Shown: positions 12,326 through 37,660 of the stretch, in pieces
Layout: every line of letters begins with the position of its first letter
Position numbering within the stretch: the stretch's first letter is position 1
NCBI RefSeq assembly: GCF_020921035.1
Contig: NC_063155.1
Location: 22,127,294 to 22,191,293, forward strand
Source of the DNA: Rhodamnia argentea
Lineage: Eukaryota; Streptophyta; Magnoliopsida; Myrtales; Myrtaceae
Direction of reading: 5' to 3'
DNA length: 64,000 nt
Program-made: the position numbers and the translations under genes
Notes under the pieces: generated by a model
What the model was told of the DNA's origin: nothing
Databases searched by the model: none
The model's input: the letters and a program-made list of their open reading frames with translations, nothing else

Positions 12326-13350
12326 AAATGAAGAAGAAAAGCACGATCCATGCACGCTCGTGGACAAATCTACAGGAAGCATCCTATGCTTCGCTTTTTT
12401 TTTTTTGGTAGCTCCCTTCTCTTGACCGAACCATACACGACCGACGCTAAAACTCACAGGTGGGGCCTCGGCTAATTATTTCGGAACGTCGCCATATGAA
12501 AACGAGAGAGCAAGAGATTATTTGTATTTTTCCTCTTTCTTTTTATTTATATAAAATTTAAATTTAAATTAATATTCATATTTATGTTTTATTTTTTATA
12601 TTTTTTCGGAGAATGGGCATGCAAGAGTTGAAAATGGATGATTAACGGGGAGAGCTGGCAAATGGCGAGGACAAAAATAGAGAGGACAAAAATAGAGAGG
12701 ACCATAAAGGGTCGTAGGCAAAATTGCCCACAGATTCATACTTGCTTTTATTTTCCCAGCAGAAGCTGAGCTGTCGTTGTCCCCCATCATTTTCCTTCGA
12801 TTTTGTTTTGTTTTTTGGGGAGATTATTTCCACTGTACATTGAAGAGAGAATCTGCACACCATTACGCGGTTCGGGCCGCTCCGGAGAAGAATCGGGGAC
12901 GGACGTTGGCCGTGATGCCCGTCGCTTGCGTAAAATGTACGCGAACCTCGTTCCGATTGACCCTGTTCTGACCGACTCGTTCCAACCCGGAAAAGCTCGG
13001 CCCCGTTTTCACGTTCCCGGGGTCGGGCAACAAGCCAACGTCGCGTCGCGTCTAGCGTTAGCGTTACGGGAATAGATTAGCGAAAGCGAAACGCGTGAAA
13101 AGAAGACGGGGGAGCCGGGGAGGGGAGTGTCCGAAACAGAGGGACTTTCTCTCCCCGACGGGGACGTCTCTCCTGCTCGAGGGCCGCGGGTCGTTCTCAT
13201 TGCCCGATTTTGTCTTGGCTTCATCTCGGCCGTCGGATGATCCCCCCGGGGTTAGGTGACGCGTGCAATTTTGGGCGTGGATGGGAATGAACGCCAATAT
13301 CGAACCTCGTGATTTTGTCTTGGCTGAAGCAAATTACATGCGAGTCTCGG

Positions 13351-14750
13351 ACAGCAGCGTCGTTTAAAACAGGGGCGGTGGGAGTTTAGCTTCGTAACCA
13401 AACGGGGCGGTGTCTTCTTGTGGACCTTTCCGACGCTAGAATGGGCCCCGACAGATTGTCGGTGGCACTCTATAGTGCCACACCCCCTCTCTTTTTATTG
13501 GCATTTTTGCCCCTTTTTTTTTATTGGTCGACGTTTTCGAGTACGTTTTGCTCTTTTATTTTTTTTTTTCCTTTTTTTTTTTTGGGTCTAAACACTTCTT
13601 GCTTCGCGTTGGATAATTTTGTCGAGTGCGGTTTAATCGTTTGTTTTACGACGATGGCTAAATAACTGATTACCGATTGGAAAATGGTGGGTGGGGCCAT
13701 CCAAAAGCTCGGCCCCGACTTCACGTTCTCGGCCCATAGGCGTAACTGAGCTCCTAAAAGTGAGTTGGGCCGTGGATGTCTGCTCGGGCAGGGAAAAGAT
13801 GTTTTAGAAAAAAAAAATAATTGGGAATCGATTTCGTGAGAAAAAAAGAAAAAGGAAGCCGGGAGGGAAGCATGGGAAATCGAACTCGAGAACTCTAGCC
13901 TCTAATTTCATGGGGTCTCGATATGCATTCGTTTTTGAATGTAGGGATATTGATTTGGCCATCAAAAGATCCCCGGGGAGACATTAGAAGTAGATTTGGG
14001 AATGAAGCGTAAATAACGCATCATAAACTTATTGTATTAGTACCAATTTAGTCATAAACCTTTTTATGCCAGTCTCGGACGGCAGCGTCGTTTAAAATTG
14101 GGCATTGGCAATTAAGTTCCTAAACCTTTTATTAGGTGTCAATTCAATCCTAAATCTTTCCGACAGTGCCAATTTAACCCCTAAAAATTTTGCATTTATA
14201 CTCAATTGAGTCCCTCGGCTAATTTTGATTCTCTTTTTATTGGCATTTTGACGTCAATTTTTTATTGGTCGACGTTTTCGCGCACGTCGTGCTATTTTTT
14301 TAATTTTTTTTTGATATTTTTTAAAAATCTTGCTTCGCGAAAAATAATTTTGAAAAAACAAAAAATGCGGTTAAATTTTTATTTAATGGCAATAATAAAA
14401 TAACTGATTACCGATTGAAAAATGGCAAGTTGGGGCCATTCAAGACGTGGCCCGGCCCACGACAATTAATGGCCAGGCGTAACGAGCTCTTAAAAGTCAA
14501 AGTTGGGCCGTGGAACTCAATTGGTATAAAGGTAAAAGATTTTTACGAATTGGCAACAATAAAAAAGGTTTGGGACTAAATTTGGAGCATCAATAGAATG
14601 TTTAAGATTTAATTGGCACAGGGAAGGTGGAAAGTGGGATTTCGAACTGAACTCTAGCAAAAAAAAAAAAGGGGTCTACGACTATGAATTGACATTTGAA
14701 TACAGGGATATTGATTTATGAAATTTTACAACATTCTCCCAAAGAGATTT
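13351..14750. repeat. Diverged tandem duplication, period about 730-760 bp
   Basis: Matched anchors occur in the same order in both halves: CAGCGTCGTTTAAAA (13355 and 14083), ATTGGTCGACGTTTTCG (13523 and 14264), AATAACTGATTACCGATTG (13661 and 14399) and GGGATATTGATTT (13944 and 14705). Spacing is 728-761 bp. Indels of T-rich DNA and 'tttaggactaaattgg'-like inserts separate the copies. No coding frame. Confidence 0.75.
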
Positions 14751-14930
14751 CAATGAATCGATTTGGTCGATTCTACATACATTTTAAGTTCCTTGGACAA
14801 ATTTGAAGGGGTGTAAAGGGATTCATGCATTGGGAAAAGAGCTTATTCTTTCTTGCTTCTACTACTATTTTACGTCGATTTATTGAGAGATGATTTGTTC
14901 CAACACCCAAACAACATTATAACTCAATCC

Positions 14931-15107
14931 ATTCAAACCATTTTCTCTTCCCCTCTCCAGTAATTATTTTAAACTAAGCTAAGCGTTTGTATCTCTTATT
15001 TGATAATATATGCGAAAACCATTTTCTCTTCCCTTCTCCTGTAATTATTTCAAACCATTTTCTCTTCCTTTCTTCCATTCAAACCATTTTCTCTTCCCTT
15101 CTCCGTT
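14931..15107. repeat. Short minisatellite with AAACCATTTTCTCTTCC units
   Basis: Four copies of AAACCATTTTCTCTTCC with small variants start near 14935, 15015, 15050 and 15083. Two of them are followed by 'gtaattatt'. Spacing is irregular, so this is not a CRISPR array. Confidence 0.7.
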
Positions 15108-16659
15108 CAATCCTTATTGCTCCACCCAAACTAAGCATTTAATTTTAAAACAATGACACTAGTATGTGTAACTTATACGATCCCATATTTATATCTTTAG
15201 TATCCCCTTGATTGGTTTTGGTGGCTAAGGATCCGACGCATGTGATCAAGACCATGATACGATTCGATCCCAACATCAACAAGTGCGAACAATCTCGTAT
15301 TTGGATCTCTAAGCTCGCGTCTTAACTGATCCATAGGGTTAGCGAAGTATTTGATAAGTTTGGAGTTTTATATCCAAGGTGGGCTTTCTCAAAAGAAAAA
15401 AAAAAACAAACACAATGGCTGGGCTCGGCAAGGTAAAGGTATGCCCAGAAAGAATTTTCAATAGCAGTCCAATTAGAAATCTTATAATGAGCCCAATGAG
15501 CCACTTCACACTGTTCACGGTATCGACCAACATCCTTTGCCCCTTGCGACATAGGGCACAAGCATGTATTTATTTATTTATTTATTTTTTTTTATTGAAA
15601 CAAGCATGTATATTTGAGAACCTGGCTAATTCCACGAATAAATGAGTGGATGAAGGAAAGATGAGGAAATGTTTTCCTCTTCTCAAAAAGAGGAAATCAT
15701 TTTTCTCACTTTTGAAGGCGTTTTTTTTTCACGAGTGGAAAATATTTTCCTCGACTCGTTTATTTTTCGTGAACATAATGCCATAAAATCTGAAAAATAT
15801 TTTCCTATAATTTATTTTCCGCAAGACGAATGGAGTCTAAATATTTAACTAATTTTTTTTTATGTAGTCCTCAATAGCACTCAAACGAGTATCCACCCAT
15901 TGTGATAATTATATTTTCAAAAATAGCGTAACTTATGTAATATCAAATTATATGGCATGAAAAACTGTAAGTGCAGCCACGCCACACAACTATAACAGCG
16001 GTTTATTCTTCAGTGTTTAATCACTATCATCTTGATTGCTGTATAATTCCTTTGTTATTAATACCCATCACTAATAAAAATAGAAGTTTTTAGATTACCG
16101 ATGCTTATAACTTCATGGCATAATTGATAGAGAAATGAGTGACGATCTTTTAATCTCCGGTGAGAATACTAGTTTATTCCGGATCACAAAATGCGTGTTC
16201 TTGAATTAATTTCAGTTTTTGCATATATACTCTTCCCCTATTCGGTACACAAGTCGGTTCATTTTCACCATTTTTGCCATCCTAGAAGCCTGTTAGGAGC
16301 CATTCCTTATCAAAACCCTCCGGCCTTGGCGACCACTCATCGCTTTTGTCGGATTGGGTTGCTACAAGCCTGAATCCAACAATAATAGGGGCGGCATGGG
16401 TCTTGCTAGCTTTGGGTGATTGCTAGAGTAATAACATGTTGCATGCCACAAATCCTCGAAGCAGTAGACACCACAATAATTTTTAAATGTTTGTTATTTA
16501 TTTTTGTGTGGCTTAAAATACACTATTAATCTCATAGTAAATTAATGATAGTCACATAATCATTTATTTTATGCAATAAAATTGACATGGATCCTCGTCT
16601 AATAACCATTGCTACAAAGCAAATAGTGTATTTTTTTTTTCAATCTTGAAGTAGCCATC

Positions 16660-16919
16660 AGGGGCGAGCAAGACGGAACAACGGAATTGGGAATCGTCCA
16701 AATCAAACCGAACATTAAATTGTAATCGATGATTTTCAACCCGATTCCCAAATTCAGGGGGAATCGGATTGCTCGGGCCCGATTGATTATTATTATTACT
16801 ATTTTATTTTTGTATGTCTTAAATGAAACCTAATAATCCATTGGTTATTGTTTTATTTCTTAAATGCAACCTAATATAAATTAATTTATTAAAATTTAAA
16901 GTCCGCATTGCTCACCCCT
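16660..16919. mobile_element. Small TIR element, hAT-like MITE candidate
   Basis: A 260-bp segment is bounded by AGGGGCGAGCAA at 16660-16671 and its inverted copy TTGCTCACCCCT at 16908-16919 (one mismatch). The interior is AT-rich with 'gggaatcg' motifs and no open frame. hAT elements often have ends of the CAGGGG type. I do not see an 8-bp target duplication, so the family assignment is weak. Confidence 0.5.
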
Positions 16920-17240
16920 ATTAATAATCAATTGGTTTCATTGGACCGCCCGGGAATCGCACCGGAATGACCCGGGTCCGCCTGATCTTAGGACCATTTG
17001 TTACGATTCCCGATTCCAGAAACGGGGAACCGATTCTTCTAGTCGGGTTCTTGGTTCTCAATGGGACCCCCCTAGTGCATGGCAACATATTATGATATCG
17101 TGCCCTGAAATTAAAAATGATGAGAAACCTGTTTGGTAACGTACATGATTCTAATCCTAAAATTTTTCGATTTTGATCCCGGAACAATTTTAGAGCAGAA
17201 ACAAGAATAAAAACAAGTTGATTCTCTATTCTAGAACCAC

Positions 17241-17470
17241 TTTTAGAAAAAAAAAAAAAAAAAAGAAAAAAATCAAATTTTTTTTTGGAAAAAAAAAAAA
17301 GTAGAAAAAGAAAAGAAAAGAAAAGAAAAGAAAAGAAAAAATACTTAAAAAATAAGAAATACTTTAGTAATAAAAACAATAGTTTTTTTTTATAATAATA
17401 GAATAATTTAATAAAAATATATATTTTAGGAAAAAACAAAATTTTAAAAAATAAAAAATTGAAAAAAATT
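17241..17470. repeat. A-rich low-complexity and (AAAAG)n microsatellite DNA
   Basis: A poly-A tract near 17250-17265 is followed by about six AAAAG units at about 17308-17341 and further A/T-rich DNA. The minus-strand open frame across it is a Phe/Lys-rich artefact. Confidence 0.85.
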
Positions 17471-18432
17471 AAAAAAATTCTCTAGATTTGTATTGCATTC
17501 TTAACAAAATATAAGAAATAAATATGCTTTGATTTGGTTAAACATAGAAATGTTTAAGTAATACTGGTCAGATCGGGTATGAGTTTGGTTAAATATAGAA
17601 GTATTTAAGTGCAAATTCATGACAAAAATTCAAGTGCAAATTGCCCATTAAGTTTATGTTTTTACTTATGAATTTTTCATATATCTTTATGCTCCACGAA
17701 ATAAATAGATTAATTATGAATTATGAATAATCTGTATTCATTTTATTAGTTATGCTTTATATGTTGATTTCATAGCGACATGATGTAATCATTTGACTTT
17801 GAAGAAAATAATTGGGAAGAGAAATTGTTCATGAGAATAAAAATTCCGTGTAGTTGCCAAATGCATTTGTGCAGGGTGACCAAACGTATTTTGATTTTTT
17901 AAAACTTATCCAGAGAATAAAATAAAAAAAAATTAATTTTGATCAAAGGCACTTTTTTGGATCAGAATTCTGATGAGAATCGTTGCCATGCGAAGTCTCC
18001 TAGTTGCCATCACATGTTGTGAATCTCGAGGTTGCACGCTTACAACTGGCAAAGCAGAGCAAGAAAGGTCTTCATTTGACCAGACACAGAAAGCAGGAAA
18101 AGGAAGTCTCGGCTCAACAACGTGGAGTTTCAACTTGCATGTATCAGCATGCAGATGTTCCAAATGATTACCGAAAGAACCAAAAAAAGTTATTGTCCGA
18201 CTCCACATTTTCCTGATCACATAGAACACATTAATTTCGCCTAGTTTTCCTTTTACCAAAAGTGAATCCCGTCACGAAAGTCATCGTGATCAATGGTTGA
18301 GATCGATCTGATCAGCATGATCCGTGATCCCTATAATATTTTTCTTCCTATTAAGGATTCTCCACGTTAATAGCTCACAGACAGATTTAGCGAACACAGT
18401 TCAGCTCCGCTGTCACCTTCCAGGCTCTACCC

Positions 18433-20170
18433 GTGCTCCACACAAGTTGTAACCAATCCGGGAAAACAAAACTCACTTCAGGCAATAATTTTCTTGCATT
18501 TTCTGGGAAAATTCGTGTTGGTTCAAGTTCTCTCCTCCAGGGGTCCATGAGGAGATGGAAACCCACGAAGCCCAGACTCGACCCTTTGCTAGTCCCCTCA
18601 ACGTCACCATCACAATCAACGTGGAAGATCAGCCTGGTCCTTTTTCTCTGCTCGTTTGAACTTACCCAACATCTGCATTATGCCGATGGTCCCCGTCTTC
18701 GCCGAAGAACAACATCATCGTCGACCGCGAGCTAATTCTTTGGAAACCCTCCTAGATATAAGGATATCAAGGGCTGACGTTGATTCTGCAGGTACTTGGA
18801 AGCCAAGGACGGCCACATTCGAATTCTGGTCGCCTCCGCAGATGCTGCGTCACCTGTTTATTTCACGGCTAGGATCTTTGTTTCTGGATGCCGCCATGTA
18901 CTCCTTCGATTGTCTAGTGCGGGGTGGCATTGGGTTCGACAACCAAACCGCAATGTTTACTGTACAGACGAGCGATGTGGTTTTGGCTCAAGACTTGTTG
19001 GTTGCCAACGCGTGGGCACGGCGCTCTTTCCCCTCGAAGATTATAACAGAGTTGGTGCTTTCAATTACCAATGTGTTTATAGGCTCAATGCGGGCAGAGC
19101 CATCGTCATTTCGCAGAAAAACACATTGGGGAGGTATTGGTTGACCGATGCCAAGCATCTCGAGGACAAATTCCTGGCCAAAAGCATTTCTGTCCGATCC
19201 AAAGTCATCAAATATCCCGAGATAGTGCACCCGTCGATTGTCCTGACCACCTTGTATGCATATGCCATCAAGACGGATAATGCAAAACTTACAAAAGACC
19301 GAACTTCAACTGGAACTTGGATACCAATGCGAGCTTTTGACTAAGCGGTCAGGCTAGACTTCTGCGATACGGTAAACAAGCCGTTCAATGACCTCTACTT
19401 CCACGTGTCTATCAAACGGAAGACACCGATATCCGGTTTGGACTTGTTGACTGTAAAGATATTGGGTTTGAATTATCTACCCGGATGATCGACGGGCTAA
19501 AATTTCAAGTTAGTCCGATGAATCAAGTCATCGGCCTAGGGAACGCCATCTCGAATGGTGTGGAGATCTTGATAAAGAGCAACTCTGTGAATAAATTGGA
19601 CGGGGTTGATGGGAGACAAAAGGCTACACCATCTGCTCGCAACTCACCTGCCACAGTTGGATTCACCATGACCTGCACCAGCAGCACGAGCGTCACGAGC
19701 GGCAAGACCACGTTATGATCCCACAGCTGGAATTTCTACCAGTCCCACTTTCGTACTCGGTCCATACTTCTCCTTCACGGAAATAAAAGAAGCGACCGAG
19801 AACTTTGACTCTAATGCAGTGATCTGCGTTGGGGTTTTCGCCGATGTTTATTTGGGAACAACCAATGACAGACTAGTCCGATGTTCGCTCGTTCGAGGTG
19901 GTTTTACTTGAGGTACTATGTGCAAGGCCGCGCTCCCGAGAGAGGCAGTGTACCTGGCTGAATGAGCAATGCAGTGGAAGACAAAGGGGCTGTTTGACGG
20001 GATCATCGACCCGCTCCCTCTCCGGCCGTCGCTTCGTCCACTCCGTCCCCTGGGGCCATCCCTATTTGTATCCAGAAGAAAGGAACGAGCAGACTGAAGC
20101 TTGTGCTGTCGGCAACCACTCTCGAACCGACATGTACTGCGATTCGATCTTTAGACGACTCATGGCAAGA
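18433..20170 (+). pseudogene. CrRLK1L (FERONIA/HERCULES-type) receptor kinase pseudogene
   Basis: Family sequence is readable in all three plus frames with frequent shifts. The segments are: start of the malectin-like ectodomain near 18710-18800; malectin-like segments such as YFTARIFVSGCRHVLL and GWHWVR near 18850-18950 and FTVQTSDVV near 18957; the second malectin half (NTLGRYWLTDAKHLEDKF) near 19120-19180; RLDFCDTVNKPFNDLYFHV after an in-frame stop near 19345-19410; VEILIKSNSVNKLDGV near 19560-19605; and the start of the kinase domain (YFSFTEIKEATENFDSN) near 19766-19815, with a degraded glycine loop. The sequence then jumps to the kinase C-terminal region (EVLCARP; PREAVYLAE, stop, AMQWKTKG) near 19910-19995. 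The ATP lysine, catalytic loop and DFG region are missing. Intact family members are plasma-membrane sensors of cell-wall state, usually encoded in a single exon. This copy cannot encode one. Confidence 0.88.
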
Positions 20171-21700
20171 TAGTGAGCAGCGAGCGGAGGTGAACACCCC
20201 GTGCCTTTTAAGTTGTCAATGTTCTTGCATTTTTTGCAGTTTTGGTGCTGAGCTTTCACTCTTCTGTTCTGCTATAGCCTTCTTTCTGGGAAAGACAACC
20301 TTTGATGGAGATAAGAATTGAATTCAAAATTTCTTTTCGAGTTTTAGATCGCTTCACTCCTTATCTCGGATATTTATTTAAAAACTCATAAATGGACACG
20401 TGAATTTTTTGTTTTTTTTTATCTAATTGGACAATGTATATATGGTATGCACGCAATACAAGATGGGCGTTTATATTCTATTTCTATCGTAAAATGATTA
20501 TTCGGTTATTTTTCTCCGATCACAATTCTTTGATTCTTCTATTTCGATAATGAACTTCGCCTTTCTTGATATTGAATCAAAGTATACACAATTGATGTTT
20601 AAAAGTCCATTTTCTCTATTGTTAATAGATAGATTGGTTCACTAATGAGTTAGTTCTTTATTTCTTTCTTTTTTCCCTGGCATTATGCAAAACCGTCATC
20701 TTGCGAATATGCGAATTATATATCTTTGGCAAAGAAATTATCCACGTGATGTGAACACTAGACATGAAATTTGTTTGTAATTATAATATTGAAATAGGCG
20801 AGAAAAGATATAGAATATAATTTTGATTTGGTTCAATGACAAATATTTATAAATTAACTAAATGATGTATTTTAGGAAATAAAAGGATTGTGATTGATTT
20901 ATTTATCAAGATATTCTCATTCAAAATGCAAGTAATTTTATAATAACACAGATGACCAACAACCAAAGTATAGTCGAAGTTTTATGACATGAACGTGCAT
21001 AACACAACTCCATTCCCAGATCCCAACATACAAATTTAAAATCTGCCATGTCTAATCACCCATAAAAAAAAGTCTCTAAATGAAATGCATTATGACAAGA
21101 TAAAGTGCACTAATTTTATTACAAGATGGCCGCATTTTATTTATCCATCTTTCTCGATATTCATTGCCTTCAAAAAGTATAGTACGGGGCGTGTTCTAAA
21201 TAGTGAAAATCCATAAAGTTTCTAGCTTGAGTGCATATTTGAATGTTTTTTATATATCACTCATTACTTACTTGATTAACATTGATCAATAAGCACTTTT
21301 TTTTTTTTTTATCACGGTGACTGCGAAAGTCTCGAAAAATGGATAAGTAAACATACGGAATTTTAACTCCAATCTCGAGAAATAAAGAAGAAAAGTTAAA
21401 AGTATAGCATATGTAAGTAACGAAGATCAAATCAAATCAATTAATTAATGGCAATGGCGATCCGGTCCATTTCTTTTGCTTGTTTTCTATAATAAATTGA
21501 AATTTGACAGATATATTTTTTTTGTTGCTAAATAAAACTGGAAATAAGCTTTTCTTTTTGGGCATTGTTGCTCATTTAGGAAGAGTTTTTGCACCTTGTT
21601 AAGGTTGTTTTTATACTGCTCAAAATCCATGAAAAGTGAAGAGAAAGATTTGGGGGCTGCTGGTGCTGTAATGGCGGAACGAAAATACGATACCCGGGGC
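20171..21700. other. AT-rich intergenic region between receptor kinase pseudogene and UBP12
   Basis: Low-complexity AT-rich DNA with poly-T runs (for example near 21298-21310). No open frame with family similarity, RNA gene or clear TIR was recognised. Confidence 0.5.
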
Positions 21701-21738
21701 TAAATGTTGAGAAATCCCCAAAATACCCATCCCTCCAC

Positions 21739-21746
21739 ATATAAAG
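21739..21746 (+). promoter_or_regulatory. TATA box candidate of UBP12
   Basis: ATATAAAG lies about 180 bases upstream of the start codon at 21927, followed by a CT-rich leader (about 21755-21840) without an upstream ATG. The distance suits a transcription start near 21770. Confidence 0.5.
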
Positions 21747-21926
21747 ACCGAGACCTTTCTCTCTCCCCCTTCGAAGTTCGACCACGACCAGCTTCTGGTG
21801 ATCTCCTCCTTCGCACTCCCATTCTCTCTCTCTCTATCTCTGTATTGTGCAGTCAAATAGCTGCTCGTTCTCAATCGTCTCTGTGTTCAGGACCCGAGAG
21901 GAAGCGACCAATTCTCGTATCCACTC

Positions 21927-35933
<14,007 letters not shown>

Positions 35934-37659
35934 AATCCGATGGTTGGATCTTCTTTAACTGTATTGGCTCGATACAAGATGCACCATTTGTTTGTGGAAA
36001 ATCAGCGAGGTGGTTATGGTCAAAGATGATTTCGGTTGATCTGATGTTTTTGTTGCTCGTTTGTTTCTAATGTGGATGGAGAAGTTAAGCCTGAAGCAAA
36101 TTACATTCTCTGAGCGCACATACCGCTTCCATTTCTTGAGATGGAGTCTTGGGCGATCTCCAGTGGGCTGTCACTGGTAGTGTATTTTAACGGTACATAA
36201 ACGAAAGATTTTGGACTGGTTATTGTATACATGGTATAGTAGGTTGCCTTAGTCTTTATATTTTGCTTCATCTGCTTCTTCGATTTTTGATTACCGGAGT
36301 TATGTCTAGAAAAGATGGGGGATTCTGTAGTGACCTATAGGTACTCTTAGCATCTTTCTTGATTTGTAAAGGAAATTTGAAAGATGCTGTATTTTCATTG
36401 ATGGACTCTAATTTTTAGTCTCCTCTGCCTATTTTTGGCATGGAGGAATCATTTTGGATTTTCACAAGAAAGGCGCCCAGTAGAATTTCTACGCTTTGTT
36501 GGCCCAAAAGCTAGAACAATCTCTACACCTTGTTTCGCCTGCTTCATTTGATGATTTGGGCAAAGAGACTTTGTGGGTATTGTGTAGTGGCAAATTCCTT
36601 TGCTAGATTGAGTCCATTGTGATTCGAGTGATTTGAACCGTTAGATATGTGGTTGTCTCGAGGGGCTGATTAGATCCAACAGCTAGAACAATCTCTACAC
36701 CTATTTTTGGCGTGGAGGAATCATTTCAGATTTCACAAGAAAGGCGCCTAGTAGAATTTCTACGCTTTTTTGGCCCCAAAAGCTAGAACAATCTCTACAC
36801 CTTGTGTCGCGTGCTTCATTTGATGATTTGGGCAAAGACTCTTTGTGGGTATTGAGTAGTGGCAAATTCCTTTGCTAGATTGAGTCCATTGTGATTCGAG
36901 TGATTTGAACCATTAGATATGTGGTTGTCTCGAGCGGTTGATTAGATCCAACAGCTTAGATCACTCGGTACGTGATGGGTCGTCGACCAACAAATCACAA
37001 ATGGACACGTAGAGAACAGAAGTTAGATGAGTCTTGCCTGGAATGAATCAGATGCTTTTTTTTTGGTCGGAAGAATGAATCAGATGCTACCGACTCTTGA
37101 TGTTATCCAAATTGAAAGGTTTCAGAGGCGCTTTCAGTCACTTCGTTCGAGTCCGTAGCACATCAAGATCAGAGAAGAAACGACCGGCTTGATCACTAGC
37201 TCTTGAATCAAATGAGATCTACGGACACGTCATCTTAGAAAATGGAAAAGGTTAACATTCATTCCAATGTGGTCCACCGGCTGCACTAAATAATAGGATG
37301 GTCGAGTCATTGGTAGAAAAACAACACGTCACCCAAAGGTGGTGCCAAAACGAAAAGTGGAACTCCCTTCTCTTTTTTGCAACCCACAAGGAAGAAACGA
37401 ACTCAATTCTACTTCAATTTCCTTCTGTACCAATTTGACAAATTCGACTCATGCAAAAGCAAAAAGACAAGAAGCTAAACGCCTCCTTCACATACATCCA
37501 ACTTCAACCTAACGCCCTTCTTCCCACAACTCTTCCCTTGTTCTCTTTCTCTCTCTCTCTCTCTCTCTCCCCCTCTTCTCTCCTTCATAACCTCCACACT
37601 CAACACATACACACTGACTCTCCTCATGCATCCAACACTCTAGAGAGAGAGAGAGAGAG
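35934..37659 (+). other. UBP12 3' untranslated region, tandem duplication and CXE15 5' region
   Basis: The UBP12 3' end probably extends to about 36.4 kb. A tandem duplication follows (36.43-36.97 kb), then the promoter and leader of the carboxylesterase. A CT microsatellite at about 37548-37569 and an AG microsatellite at 37642-37660 directly abut the start codon. Confidence 0.5.
36430..36970. repeat. Recent tandem duplication of about 270-282 bp
   Basis: Copy 1 starts at 36430 and copy 2 at 36712. They share long identical stretches (for example TTTGATGATTTGGGCAAAGA and 'attgagtccattgtgattcgagtgattt'-type runs) with few substitutions and a short extra segment at the junction. High identity implies a recent event. 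Non-coding. Confidence 0.9.
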
Positions 37660-37660
37660 A
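37642..37660. repeat. (AG)n microsatellite abutting the CXE15 start codon
   Basis: About nine AG units run directly into the ATG at 37660. They form the last bases of the 5' leader, so length variation here would change the start-codon context. Confidence 0.85.

Larger units (their letters stand above)
10931..18430. other. Long gene-free region with old duplications and simple repeats
   Basis: No family-like protein is readable on either strand. The content is AT-rich except for a GC/CpG-rich stretch at about 12.85-13.32 kb. It holds diverged repeats near 12.0-12.3 kb, a diverged duplication at 13.35-14.75 kb, a minisatellite at 14.93-15.11 kb, a TTTA run near 15.57 kb, a TIR element at 16.66-16.92 kb, and A-rich/AAAAG microsatellite DNA at 17.24-17.47 kb. 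Open frames inside are low-complexity shadows. Confidence 0.55.

Noticed and set aside
14931-15107. Regularly repeated short units that might suggest a CRISPR-like array
   Set aside because: Spacing is irregular, repeats vary, and the genome is a plant's.
16921-17439. 172-codon minus-strand frame rich in Phe, Lys and Tyr
   Set aside because: It runs over A-rich microsatellite DNA; the composition explains it.
17933-18259. 108-codon minus-strand frame before the receptor kinase pseudogene
   Set aside because: No recognisable domain, no splice or promoter context; composition like non-coding DNA.
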